Assembly: GCF_000182925.2 (NCBI RefSeq) | Contig: NC_026502.1 | Location: forward strand, 1,984,001-2,048,000 | Reading direction: 5' to 3' | DNA length: 64,000 nucleotides | Source: Neurospora crassa OR74A | Taxonomy: Eukaryota > Ascomycota > Sordariomycetes > Sordariales > Sordariaceae | Shown: piece after piece, positions 20,062 through 31,816 of the stretch | How positions within the stretch are numbered: position 1 is the stretch's first letter | How the letters are laid out: the number at the start of each line of letters is the position of its first letter | The notes under the pieces: generated by a model | Told to the model about the DNA's origin: nothing | The model's database searches: none | Seen by the model: the letters and a program-made list of their open reading frames with translations, nothing else | Translations under genes and position numbers: made by a program

Positions 20062-20964
20062 CTACGAAGGAGGAGCAGCAGTGCTTGATGTGCTCGCAGC
20101 ACTCTGGGTAATCTCTGGCATCAACAACTTCTTCCTTGGGTTCTTGAGGTCCTCCACCGTGAGGCCATCCTCCAACTTGGTGATGCCAACCACTGGTGGG
20201 TCACCCTTCTTCACAAACTCGTACAGACCTATGACTTGTCAGTTTTCTACTCTTCTCAACCTCGCAAAGATTTTGGGCCAGCATGTGCTGTTATTACCTG
20301 GAAGCTTGTGTCCGGCCAAACGGAAGGCATCACGGATGACCTGTTCGTGCAATTGCCCCCTGATCTCGAAGATAATCTGGTTGACGGCAACTCTGGTCGC
20401 CCAGTGGTCGAACGAACCCTTACCCTTACCCATACGCATCTACACCGGAAATGCATGTGAGCCTCATGTCCGCTAACAGTCGGCATCCGGCCTTCCCGGG
20501 CTGTGGGTTGTTCAGCTGCTCACCTCGTTACCGCTGACGTACACACCGACGTTACAAGCAACGCGCTTGTACAGGCGGTACTTCTGACCACGCAACCTCT
20601 GCTTGATGGTGTCCTCGGCGAGCTTGAGCTGTTGGGCGCTAATTCTGCGGTGGTGATCGCGCATGCGCAGGCCGTAATCTCCCCAAACCACTGTTGTTCC
20701 TTTGGTCGAACCACCCGTCGGCACTCTGGGCCTTCCCTTCATCATCTTCTTCTTTCTGTTGAGGTTGGGCTCGAGCCACGAACCAGCCTGGATGGCGGTC
20801 GCAGAGAATAGGCGGACATGGGAGGCGACGGAAACGGGGGTCGGCGCAATGGGGCGACGGACGGCAGAGGTTGCGAGCGACGCGGCACGGAAGGGAGTCG
20901 CCGACGAGGATATCCTAAGGCCCTGGAAGGCGCTGAGGAGCGCCGAGGAAGCGTTGTGCTTCAT
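20062..20964 (-). CDS. mrpl16: mitochondrial large-subunit ribosomal protein uL16m (MRPL16)
   Basis: Exons 20524-20964, 20298-20439 and 20062-20228 join in phase to 249 aa. The first 55 or so residues are rich in S, A and R without acids ([18 protein letters not shown]), a matrix-targeting presequence. The mature part shows L16 landmarks: [32 protein letters not shown], and across the splice [17 protein letters not shown], which binds near the peptidyl-transferase centre and the A-site tRNA elbow region. The C-terminus adds a Sordariales-type tail after [14 protein letters not shown]. An open frame continues upstream to 21216 in phase, but the ATG at 20964 gives the ideal presequence. It lies divergently to rfc1, with 716 bp between start codons. 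Confidence 0.92.
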
Positions 20965-21680
20965 TGTGTTGAAGGTTTGGGTGTGGACCGGACCGGGGAG
21001 GGGACGAGTGGTGGACGGAGGACGGAGGGAGGGTCCAATTGGATGCCGGTCGCCGACGACGATTGATACGGATTCCCCGAAGCAGCGCGCGCACAGAGAC
21101 GGGGACCGGGCAGAGCGACTACCTGCAATGGAAGGTGCTGCGGGCGCGGACGGGGCACGGACGGCACTTCCAAAAATTGTGACCCACCAAAAAGTGTCGG
21201 GTGCCGGCCGCGACATGGAATCTGCCGGACACAGCAGACAAGCGGGACCTGGGACTCATTCATTGACTCCTCACAAGAAATACAGCTGCGTGGGCGTAGC
21301 TCAAGGCAGCAAGTTGGCGAATTCTTGTAGGACAAGGCCCCACCAGTCGCGACAGGGGAGCAGAGCCCGGACACAGACTCGCGTCATCCACTTCACCTTC
21401 GCGTCTCACTCATCATTCAATTGTTACTTCCGTCTTTACAAGGGACAAGAGTCGACCCGTTAGCTCTTTACCCTTCTAGGCCTTTTGTTCAACAACACTT
21501 GTTAGGCAGAAGGACAGCTGCCTGGACAACTCAGACACCAAGAACAAAAGTCCCTACTTCCCAACTCCGCCACTATAAGAAGATGCTTGCTGGTGTCATC
21601 TGATTGTTACATCTTCCCAACCTTTTGACACATTCAATTTATCATTTTGTATCCAGTGATTTCTTCTCACATACTCCATC
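20965..21680. promoter_or_regulatory. divergent promoter region uL16m / rfc1
   Basis: Shared upstream region of two head-to-head genes. Two TCGCGT motifs (21379-21384 and 21399-21404), MBF/E2F-like, lie about 280-300 bp before the rfc1 start. Long open frames across here on the plus strand look like composition artefacts. Confidence 0.5.
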
Positions 21681-24600
21681 ATGCCTGCCGACATTCGCTC
21701 GTTTTTTGGTCCAAAAGGTGGCGCGCCGCCTGCTAAGCCGGCAACACCAGCACCCAAGAAGGAAGAGGAGAAGAAGACCCGGGGTAGTAAGCTTGAACCA
21801 TGATCGCCATCACAAGCTTATCACGTTATATTAACAATCTTGTCGCAGGGCCAAGAAAGGTTGTTGAGGACAGCGAAGATGACGAGGTTGTTGAGTAAGC
21901 TTAGTGAAAAGCATCTCTTCTCAGAACTAGCATCTAACCAGCATGTGTAGAGTCAAAAAGCCAACCAAGGCTGCGCCAAAGAAGAAAGTAGCGTAAGTGT
22001 TTATGAAACACCTCTCAGTTCCATGTCATCCTATTCCTGCTGACAGACTATCTAGGGAACCCGTAAAAGGAGTTGAAACCGATGCTGCCAAGTACTTTGC
22101 AACCTCAAAAACAAAAACTGCTGCTGCGTCCCAGTCAACACCGAAAAAGACACCCGCAAAACCCGAGCCAGAAGAACCAAAAGTAGCGCTTCGAACAAGC
22201 CCGCGGAAGAAAGCCACCCCCGCTGCCAAAGCACCAGAGCCTCCCAAGACTACTACAAAGAAGACCTCGACTACGAAGAAACCCACGACGGCCTACAAGA
22301 GTTACGACAAGGATGACGATGGCGATGCCTACATGGATGATGAGCACGATGCTGGAGAGGACATATTTGCGGCGGAATTCAAGGGTGGCAGCAAGAGGAA
22401 AAAGGACGACGACTATGCCGAGGAGGACAGTGACGAGGAGCTCCTCCCCAAGCCCAAGCGAATGGCATCTCGCGCCAAAACAGCAGCCGTAGCCGAGTCT
22501 GACGACGAAGACGTCAAGCCTGGACCCAGCAAGCCGAACAAGAAATCTACAACTACTACGGCAGGGAAGCGGAAATCCTCGGTTGTTATAAGTGACGAGG
22601 AAGACGAAGAGGAAGAAGAAGTCAAGCCAGCGAAGAAGAAGGGAGCCCCCGCTAAGCCCCGTGCGCCAAGGGCAAAGAAGGATGCGGCGGTTGAAGAACC
22701 CGAGGACGTCAAGAAGATCCTCGACAATATTCCCACAATTGAAGCACCAGATGCTCCTCCCAAAGACCCCAACGTCAAGTTTGACTGGAAGACCAAGGCC
22801 GCCGGAGCTGGCAATGCGGGTCCACCCCCCATGGCGGGCACTGCCGACATTCCTGAAGGTGAAATTGATTGTCTGGCGGGTAAGACCTTTGTGTTCACCG
22901 GCCTGCTCAAGACTATCGCGCGTGAGGAAGCCCAAGCACTCGTCAAGCGCTATGGTGGCAAGGTCACAGGAGCGCCATCCAGCAAAACCGATTTCGTCGT
23001 TCTCGGCGACGATGCAGGACCCAGCAAGCTGAGGAAGATCAAAGAGCATGGGATCAAGACCATTGATGAGGAGGGCTTGTTTTACCTCATCAGGACGATG
23101 CCCGCCGGTGGTGGCACCGGAAAGGGGGCGGAGAAGGCCAAGCAGAAGCGGGAGGAGGAAGAGAAGAAGGTGCGTGAAGAGGCCGAGAGGCTAGATCGCG
23201 AAGAGAAGGCTCTGCGACTGGCGGCTGAGAAAGAGGCCAAGAAGGCCGCTGCTGCTCGCGGTGTTTCTGGTCCCGTCCCTGCTGCTCTGCCCCCACCGTC
23301 GTCACAGCTCTGGACAACAAAGTATGCCCCCACGGCGATGAACCAGATCTGCGGCAACAAAGCCAACGTGGAGAAGATACAGAACTGGCTTAAAAACTGG
23401 CCCAAGTCTAGAAAGTACAACTTCCAAAAGAGAGGCGCCGATGGTTCAGGTGGATACCGTGCTATTATCATCTCCGGTCCTCCTGGTATCGGCAAGACAA
23501 CTGCGGCGCATCTTGCTGCCAAGATGGAAGGCTACGACGTGATCGAGAGCAACGCCAGTGACACTCGCAGCAAGAAACTCATCGAGAGCGGTGTTAGTGA
23601 GGTCATGACCAACACATCTCTTCTAGGTTTCTTTGGTGGAGATGGTAAGCATGCTGATGCCCGCAAGAAGAAGATTGTTCTCGTCATGGACGAGGTCGAC
23701 GGTATGTCCGCTGGTGATCGCGGAGGTGTCGGTACTATGGCCAAATTCTGCAAGAAGACCGAGGTGCCGCTCATCTTGATTTGCAACGAGCGCAGATTGC
23801 CAAAGATGAAGCCTTTCGATCATGTCGCCTTTGACATCAAGTTTCAGCGTCCCACGGTCGACCAGATCCGCTCGCGTATCATGACCATCTGCCACAGAGA
23901 AGGTCTCAAGATCCCGCCACCGGTCGTCAATGCTCTCATCGAAGGTAGCGGTAGGGACATTCGGCAGATCATCAACATGATCTCTACAGCGAAGCTGGAT
24001 CAGACCACCATGGATTTTGATCAAAGCAAGCAAATGAGCAAGGCCTGGGAAAAGCACGTCATCCTCAAGCCTTGGGATATTTGCCAGAAGCTGATCGGCG
24101 GTGGCATGTTCGCCCCTTCCAGCACGGCAACTCTGAATGACAAGATCGACCTCTACTTTAACGATCACGAATTCTCCTATCTCATGATCCAGGAGAACTA
24201 CCTCCGTTCCAGGCCCATGGTCCTGAACCAAAAGGGCTACACTCCAAGGGAACAAAACCTTAAGTACCTCGAACTCGTCGACGAAGCAGCTGAAAGCATC
24301 AGCGATGGTGATCTAGTAGACCGCATGATTCATGGCCCCCAGCAACAATGGAGTTTGATGCCCACACACGCCGTCTTCAGTACTGTCCGTCCCTCAAGTC
24401 TTATCGCCGGCCAATTCGTCGGACAGGCCCAGTTCACTTCCTGGCTCGGCAACAACAGCAAGTACGGCAAGCTCAACCGCTTCAACCGCGAGATCCACGC
24501 CCACATGCGCCTCAAGTCCTCGGGCGACGCCCAAGAAATTCGCCAGCAGTACATGCCTGTGCTGTGGGACAAGCTCGTCAAGCGCCTCGAGGTGGAGGGC

Positions 24601-25191
24601 AAGGATTGCGTGCCCGAAGTCATCGATCTGATGGATAGCTACTACCTGACGAGAGAAGACTTTGACTCGATCAAGGAGTTGGGATTGGGTCATATGGCGG
24701 AGGAGACGGTCAATATTGAGACGCAGACTAAGGCTGCTTTTACGAGGATGTGAGTTTCTTTTCCCTCCCCCCATTTTACCACCCACCTCATTTTACTAAC
24801 CATCCCTCCCTTCCACAGGTACAACGCAGCCTCCCACCCCGTCCCCTTCATCAAAGCCAGCAGCGTCCTCGCCCCCAAGAAACTCGCCAAGGAGGTGCCC
24901 GACCTGGAGGAAGCCATCGAGGAAGACTTCGAGGGCGATGACGCCGGCCTTATTGATGATGCCGCGGAAGTTGACGAAGACGAAGATGTGGATATCACCA
25001 AGGATAAGTATATTAAACAGCCCAAAGCGAAGAAGGCTGCCGCTAAGAAAAGTACCGCTGCTGCTGGCAAGAAGAAGGCGGCGGCGAAGGCCAAGGATGA
25101 GGATATTGTAGATGATGACGAGGATGATGAGGATGTTGGAGCGAAAAAGCCGGCTGCAAGGGGAAGGGGAAGGCCTGCTAAGAAGAAGTGA
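21681..25191 (+). CDS. rfc1: replication factor C subunit 1 (large clamp-loader subunit)
   Basis: Exons 21681-21783, 21849-21894, 21951-21992, 22047-24749 and 24819-25191 give 1,088 aa. The fourth exon could instead begin at 22056, also in phase. The N-terminus MPADIRSFFGPK carries a PIP-box-like motif (IRSFF) as in yeast Rfc1. A long Lys/Glu/Pro-rich disordered part follows. A BRCT domain (about 340-411, LAGKTFVFTGLL) binds 5'-phosphorylated DNA. The AAA+ module has P-loop GPPGIGKTT (near 541) and Walker B VLVMDEVDG (near 607). The RFC1 C-terminal domain spans about 760-955. The tail is acidic then basic (GRGRPAKKK), probably nuclear localising. With the RFC2-5 subunits it loads PCNA. The gene faces the Dicer gene tail to tail, 568 bp apart. 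Confidence 0.95.
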
Positions 25192-25759
25192 GTAGAGTCC
25201 TTGTAAGGATGTGTGGGATGGGGGATGTGTGTGACATGATAAATTGTATATGGTCGTTATGGGAGCGTGGTGTGTCTATTTCAAATCTGTCCATGGTTAG
25301 GTTGTCAGGTAGTTACGTCATGGTAGAAGAAGGACTGGAGGCATTTGCTATCGGGAAATAATGGAAAGCTGGTAACATGTCGGTATCCTTGTAATCGTCG
25401 AGGTCGGACGAAAATGAAGTTACATGTCTGACCCAACTCTTTCTCTCAGGCTTTAAGTGACGTGTCTTGATCGCCACCTATGAACTGCTACAAAGACTAT
25501 AAAAACCGCGCCTCTACATAAGAGGAGAAAAAAAAAGAAAAAAAAAAGCCAAGGTGTCTTTCTATAGCTAAGGTATCCGCTATCCAAAGACTTTGAAGGT
25601 CAGGGTAATCCAAACTGCTACAGAAATACCTATCCAGAACGCAGATAGACCCAGGGCAACCTACCTCAGCGAAAGATTTACCGATATACACTGAGTCGTC
25701 ACCATCTCTTCATCCGTCTTCCTGTCCATGACCGGAGTAGAGACTGTCCCTTGACTCTT
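25192..25759. other. intergenic region between convergent rfc1 and Dicer genes
   Basis: Both 3' ends face this stretch. It holds an A-rich run near 25525-25548. No gene seen. Confidence 0.6.
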
Positions 25760-28700
25760 CTAGTTCATGACTGTATCCCCATCCGCATCACGGCAATCAG
25801 GGACCTCTTCCTTTTCCCCGCTCTGCCCATTATCCGCGTTGGCGTCTCCATTCTCCGTGTTATGCCCCTTATCCTCTTTAGCAGCAGCTTTCGCTTCGTT
25901 CCATACCTTCCTTTCCGCCTTGATCACCAAGCACCCCTTCTCCGCCGCCCTTACCCTGGCCTCCTCCTTCGTCGCCGCTCCCGTCACGTCAGCCACCTGC
26001 TTCCCTCCAACAAAGAGCTTGCAAGAAAACACCTCGTCATGTTCCGGAGTATCGTCATATGGCTCCACCGACACCAGCCCATCGTCAACGGCACTCGGCT
26101 CATCCAGAAACTCCGTCCCGGAGCTGATGATACCTCTCTTGTTAGAGATGATCACAAACTCGGTGCGCGTCGCCCGCTTGTTCGGGGGCGCCAGGATCTG
26201 CAGTTCGACATTGGGATGCATCACATGCGCCTTTGTCTCGAGTAAGTGATCCAGCAGAGGCAAGAGGCCCATTTGGGTCAGCACGTCCTCGCATGCTTTC
26301 CACGAGCCGGAGTCGACCCACACGGCTCCAATGAGCGATTCGACAATGTCTGAGTAGAACTTCTGGGGGCCCATGCGCGCCAGCAGGGCCCACGGCAGCG
26401 TGTTGTGCTTCCAGATCGCATCGCGAATCTCGTCTCTGAGGGTGAGGTAGCGTTCTATGGTGGCGGTCTGGGTGGCTCCGACCTGTGGCGAGTTGTGGCG
26501 CATGAATCGCCAAAAGGGCCAATCCTCCTTGTTGGAAACCAGGCTCGCAGGTGTTATCCTGCTTTGGGATGAGGGAAGGAGGCCGAGGGCGTCCAGATTA
26601 GTAGGGTCGATCTCGTTGATGTCCGTCTGCATGATGACCCATTCCATGGCCAGGAAAGCCATGATGTCGGCGGTGACGACGGAGGAGAGGTGCTCGTGCA
26701 TGTCATTGTGCGCGAGCTCGTTGGGGCCTGTCTCGGCCATGAGACGCTTGACGACGATGACGTCGAGGATGGCGTCGCCGAGGAACTCGAGACGTTCGTA
26801 GCAGGATTCGTTGGTACCGAGACCAGCGCAGGACGGGTGCGTCATGGCCTCGATTAGGAGTGACTTTTTGTTAAACGTGTAGTCCATGGCCTTTTCTAGA
26901 GGCTCTAATTGCTTGGAAAGGATGGCATCCTTGGGAGCAAACTCAAAAAGCTGGGTACGACTAAGCTCGATTTCCTGCCACTTGAACTGGCTGGACTTGG
27001 GAGTGGGGAGAAGGAGGGCGACGCACTCGAGTGCCTTTGACATGCCCCCACACATGTATGCGGCGCCGATGAGGGACTCGACAACATCGGCTACCATCTT
27101 GGAGCTCATCTGCCGGGTTTCTGCCGATATCGGGGACTTCATCTCATCCATATAATCTTCGACAAACTTGGGCCGCCACTTCTTCGAGGCCGCAGAGTTG
27201 ATGATGTACTCGTCAAGGCCAAAATCGCGAGATGCCCGACAGAGTCGCACGTTGTTCACAAGCTTGTCTTTCCATTGGGAAAGTAACCGTTCATGGTGGT
27301 TTGGAACTATGCTATGGTGAGCAGCTGCCGTGAGAGGTGTTGTGAGAAGCACTTACATAATGCCGAAGCAGTGAGGCAGGCGCAGAACTTTAAGATTGTA
27401 TCGCCGATAAACTCCAATCTTTCGTAGTTGGTCGGGCCTCGAGACCCACTGCTGATGAGTGCGGTCGTAATGAGAGGCAAGTTATCAAGTTGCAAACAAC
27501 CCAGACGATTGTACATCAGGTCCGCGGCCACTAAACTCATTTCCACTGCCCTTGTGAAAGCTGGGATGACCGCGCCCACCTGAGCAAACACGGCCGGGAA
27601 GTTATCCATCCGAATCTGTGTGGAGGGAAGGACCTTTCGGTACAGCTTTCCATTCTTCGGAGTCCAACTGTCCTGGTCTTGAGCTGCATCAAGTGGAATG
27701 AACTGACCCACGGCTTTGCCAATGGGCTTGCAAACCACGTAAGGAACGTTCTCTGGAAGGTCTGCATGATCTGTACTCGGCTTGGATATGAGTTCGACCG
27801 GTGGCTTGGAGGGCAAGATCTTGGTGACGAAATAGGGCATGTTCCTCCCGTCTACGAGCCTCACAAGGGGAGGCTGAGGGGAGCTTTCATACAGTCGAGG
27901 GTCAAACTCGAGAGCTGCAATTCCGTCGACGTCAAGTTTCCTTCGGGTTGATACAAGACGAATCGGATATTGCCTGCCCTGGATTGGGAATCGATGTGCA
28001 AAAGCCATGGCGAGCAAAGCATATGAATGGTCTGGCCCAGCACTGGTTCCTTCTTGTTTGCGGAATTCCTGCATCTCTGGACTGGTGATGAGCGTTAAAG
28101 CAGAAGTGGCATTCCACCACAGCTTTAAAGGTGCCATGTAAGGAACTGGCACGGGCAGTATAAATTCGAATTCGAGGGGGTTTTCTACACCTGGAACCAG
28201 AACTGTCAGGCGACGACTGTATAGGGACGAACTCTCTTGCCAGGCATAAGCTACCTCTGGCCAGGGGTCGAACTGTGTCTTGACCCAAATATGACCCGGG
28301 TCGTCCCCAAGGTCGGCCAGGAAGTCAGATACCTTTGTAGGCAGCAAATTCTCATTGACTAATCCTGCGTTGTAAAGAGCTTTATATGCCTGAAATGAGG
28401 CATCCATGATTGCAAGCTTCTCCGACGTCCAAGTCCAAAGACTTTCGTGGCGACGTAAATCAGGAGCAAGAGATGCTGGCAGATGAACAGTTGCCTGGAG
28501 CAATGTTCGTCGACCAGGTGATGCTGGGTCCGGATTGACTTGACGAATGACGAAGTACGGTTCCTTCTGAAGATATCGGGATCTTGACGAGACCTTTGCG
28601 CAAAAGTGATTGAGATGGGATCTGGCATCTCTGATAGTCATGCGAGCGCCAGTACTCTCGACTTCCAGAACCGGATAACTGCCAATTCTCGGATCATCGA

Positions 28701-30611
28701 GCAACTCGAGTTCTGCGTTTTGACGCATCTCGTCCTCGTACCTCTCTTTCATCAGCCGTTCCAGATTATGCCAGTCCGTTGCGGACTCGCTAGAGGCGTT
28801 TTGAACCATTAGATAGAGAGTGGAGCTTACCTCTCTTGCCCTTCCGCGACGCTGAATAAAGGATTTGATGTTTGATGGTTCGTCAAAACAAATGACGAGG
28901 TTGCAAATGGGAACGTCGATGCCCTCCTCGAGGACACTCGTTGCGACAAGTAGATTGAAGCGGCCTAGGCGAAATCCTTCGAGGGATGTCATGTCCTCCT
29001 TTTTTGTCATGTCCATGTGATTCCTCGCCTTTCCTGGCACACTAGCGGTGCCAATCATGGAAGCAGTGCGGTAACGGTCCTTGGTGAGCGGATGGGTGGA
29101 TATGATATGCGTCACAATGCTGACCATTACCCTCTCCTTGACAAAAACAATACCAACCGGGTCCTGTTGATGGGAAGCAAGGACTTTGAGCAAAGTCTGG
29201 ACTTTTGGGGAGAGCTGGATGGGCTCTTTTGAAATAGCCGGAATGGGGATAGATCGTAATGCCTCGCCTATGTACCGGTGTTGGGCCGGAGGTTCCCCGC
29301 GCTCCAGTTCGGCCAACATATGCGAAACTGTCCTTGTGAGGTAATAGTCTGCCGCCCATGGCCCAATTTCCCGACGCACAAGGAGGGCCCTGTTGTAAAC
29401 CCCTCTCAATTCTTTCTGGGCGAGCGTGTCCTTCTTGGTAATCATCTGACGAAGCTTCTCCCTAGCCCGTTCGGTGCGTTGTGCTTTGAGCAACAAGACA
29501 TCTGGGTCCTTGCTTATATCAAGCCTGTGGTATGCTTCTAGGAATCTTGTCATGAGATCGGTTGGTGTTGGATCGGTACCAGAGTCGCCGTATGAAACAA
29601 CGAGCATCTCCGGGCGGTTCACGTGTGCAAGAAGCTCTTCTCGATGTATCGTAGGAGTCCTACAGACTGCATCAAGGACTTGTTCAAGCTTTTCAATGTC
29701 AGCGAGGTTATTTGACTTTAGCGGGCTTGCCGTAAGACCGAGGATGCTCGGGACTGGTAGACCAGCCTTCTTTGCAGGGAGGTACGCCTCGGTCATCAGT
29801 CTGGCAATGGGATGGCTCCCGCTGCAATTGTGTGCTTCATCGATGACAATCAAGCTCAAGGAGTCCAAGCGGACGAAGCTGTGGGCATTTGCATCGAACA
29901 AGATCTGGTATGTCGACACCACGATACGAACGTTGAGCAAGACGGCATCCCAGACAGCCTGCTCAGACCAGCTGTCCACCCCATCCTGGCCACAGAGCAT
30001 TATAGCCTTGACGGAAGGTATTTGTGATTGCAAAACTCGGTGTTGTTGGCGAGCCAGGGCGACCGTTGGCGTCAGGAACCAGATTCGCTAGAAAAAAGAC
30101 TGTTAGACATTGGTCCGAAGAGAAAATGCCGGGAGGTTTTGACGAACTTTGTCACTTTGTTCGAGCTCTCTGGCTATGCGAAGTACGGCACTTTTTAACC
30201 ATTAGCAAGAATATCCCGTAGTGGATTCTAGACCACTTACACCTGAGTCTTGCCACTGCCAGTGTCCATCTGCAACCATCACTCGGTCAGAGAAGAGCTA
30301 AGAAGGGGTAAGGGTATGATGAAAGAGAAGGTATATCATACAGCCACGATGATGTTCTGCTTGAGGCTTGCTTCGAACATTTCGAGTTGATAAGCCCTCG
30401 CGGTCAAGGCAGCAGGGGTTGACACTTGATCGTTCAGCTCCTCAGATGGCTCCTCAGATGGCTTCTCTAGGGCATCTTGATAGAGTTCCTTCAAGTCAAG
30501 GGGCTCGTCAAGAGCACTCTTGAATGACTCGTTGTCGTCTGGGTCCTGGGAACTATCATCGCGATCGACATCCATCTCGACTGGATTGTCTTTCCTAGGG
30601 TCCTGATCCAT
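25760..30611 (-). CDS. dcl-2: Dicer-like ribonuclease, DCL-2 type
   Basis: Five exons (30342-30611, 30241-30269, 30148-30190, 27357-30087, 25760-27306) join in phase to 1,539 aa, near the published size of Neurospora DCL-2. Order of domains: acidic N-terminus; helicase with P-loop MDTGSGKTQV (91-100, encoded by the small second exon) and IDEAH (196-200); helicase C with QRRGRARE; Dicer dimerisation domain; RNase IIIa with NYERLEFIGD (about 1001-1010); RNase IIIb with CYERLEFLGD (about 1194-1203); then a dsRBD-like segment (about 1440-1490) and an acidic tail. Both RNase III signatures keep the catalytic E and D. It cuts dsRNA into siRNA for quelling and antiviral silencing. The start was chosen for its GCCACCATGG context; an in-frame ATG lies 267 bp upstream. 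DCL-1 is the alternative identity. Confidence 0.9.
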
Positions 30612-31816
30612 GGTGGCCGAGGAATCAACAGTAGTAATTTGCTTGTAGGCGTAAGAGCGGGAGTGGAAGTTTCGCCTAGAGAATCGGGGTATGCCGAATG
30701 GAGAATGATAGATATAGCTATTCGGTGAATATATATGTAATATGCTGCCTTGCAGGAACACGAAGAATGGTGGGGATGGAGATGCCGAGACCGAAGATAT
30801 TGTCGCTGGTGGAGGAGGAGGAGGCCGAGGAAGAGAAGATATAGAAGAAAACTCAAAACGGCCTTTAGAGGCCAGCAACCTTCAACTAGAGCCCTCTATG
30901 GTAGATACGAGACCAGACCGGAGAGGAAGTTGGAGGTTGGGTTGAGCTCGAGATATTTGGAAGGTGGACATGTTCTTTGCAAAGTTGGGCATCTGGCTTC
31001 AAGCTGTGTCACAGTGGGTGCGTGCGTGCGCAGTCGACTTCGAGCCTGTTTCTCATGCACGAGGCCTACAGTCCAAGAAGATGCTGGAGGTTGTCTTCCA
31101 AGGCCGGAGTTGAATCCTAGGTTTGAAGTTCTGTCCTACCACATCGACTAGGAGTACGTAGTGTAGTAAGATCTTTGAAGAGAAGCCAGTTCGTTGTAAT
31201 GTAACACTAGAGGTAGTTTTGAGTGTAAATGAACGAATGGCAGGAAAGAGAAATGAACGTAGTGTTCAAAGGCCCTAATTAATTGTTAGTGGAACAGCTG
31301 TGTTGGGCGCAATTATCGTACCACCACCCTTGAACACCCTTGAAAAGGAAAGAAATGGACGCTGTGGGCAGCTCCTTCCACTTCCACTTTACGACAAAAG
31401 AATGGATGGCTCCCATGCCCCTGATGACGGCAAGAACTCACCACCTCAACAGGAAGTGGGAAAGGTTGATTTGATATTCTAGGTAGCCAGAGCAGAGCAG
31501 GCACAAATCTCTCCCATTGCACTCTCCTCCAATATGGACATTACCTAATTGTCTTGAGCTTTCGCTCGAACCCTCGACAAGCACTGCCATGGGAGGGGGT
31601 TACATAAACAAACATATGGTAGAAATCCATCCCTTCGTGCATTGAATTTGGACCTCGTCCATGATTTCCAACCACCACGCAATCCATCTTCGAAATCGGC
31701 ATCCATTCATTCACCAACTTCCTTAAACCGATCTTTGACGTGAACATCACACTATTGATTCAATACATTGTATCTACGTATTTTTGCTCGGATCGTCTTG
31801 GTTTCTTTTTATAATC
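30612..31816. promoter_or_regulatory. divergent intergenic region, Dicer gene / RCC1-like gene
   Basis: About 1.2 kb upstream of both genes. An open frame from 30878 is in phase with the Dicer gene and may be an alternative longer N-terminus of 89 aa or simply UTR. A CTAGGTAG motif lies at 31479-31486. No other gene recognised. Confidence 0.5.

Noticed and set aside
20965-21216. N-terminal extension of uL16m to an upstream ATG
   Set aside because: The downstream ATG at 20964 begins a typical matrix presequence; the extension is Pro/Ser/Arg-rich with no targeting logic and occupies the divergent promoter.
20702-21463. 253 aa plus-strand open frame across the uL16m gene and the rfc1 promoter
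   Set aside because: It is antisense to the uL16m presequence exon and shows only G/R-rich composition.
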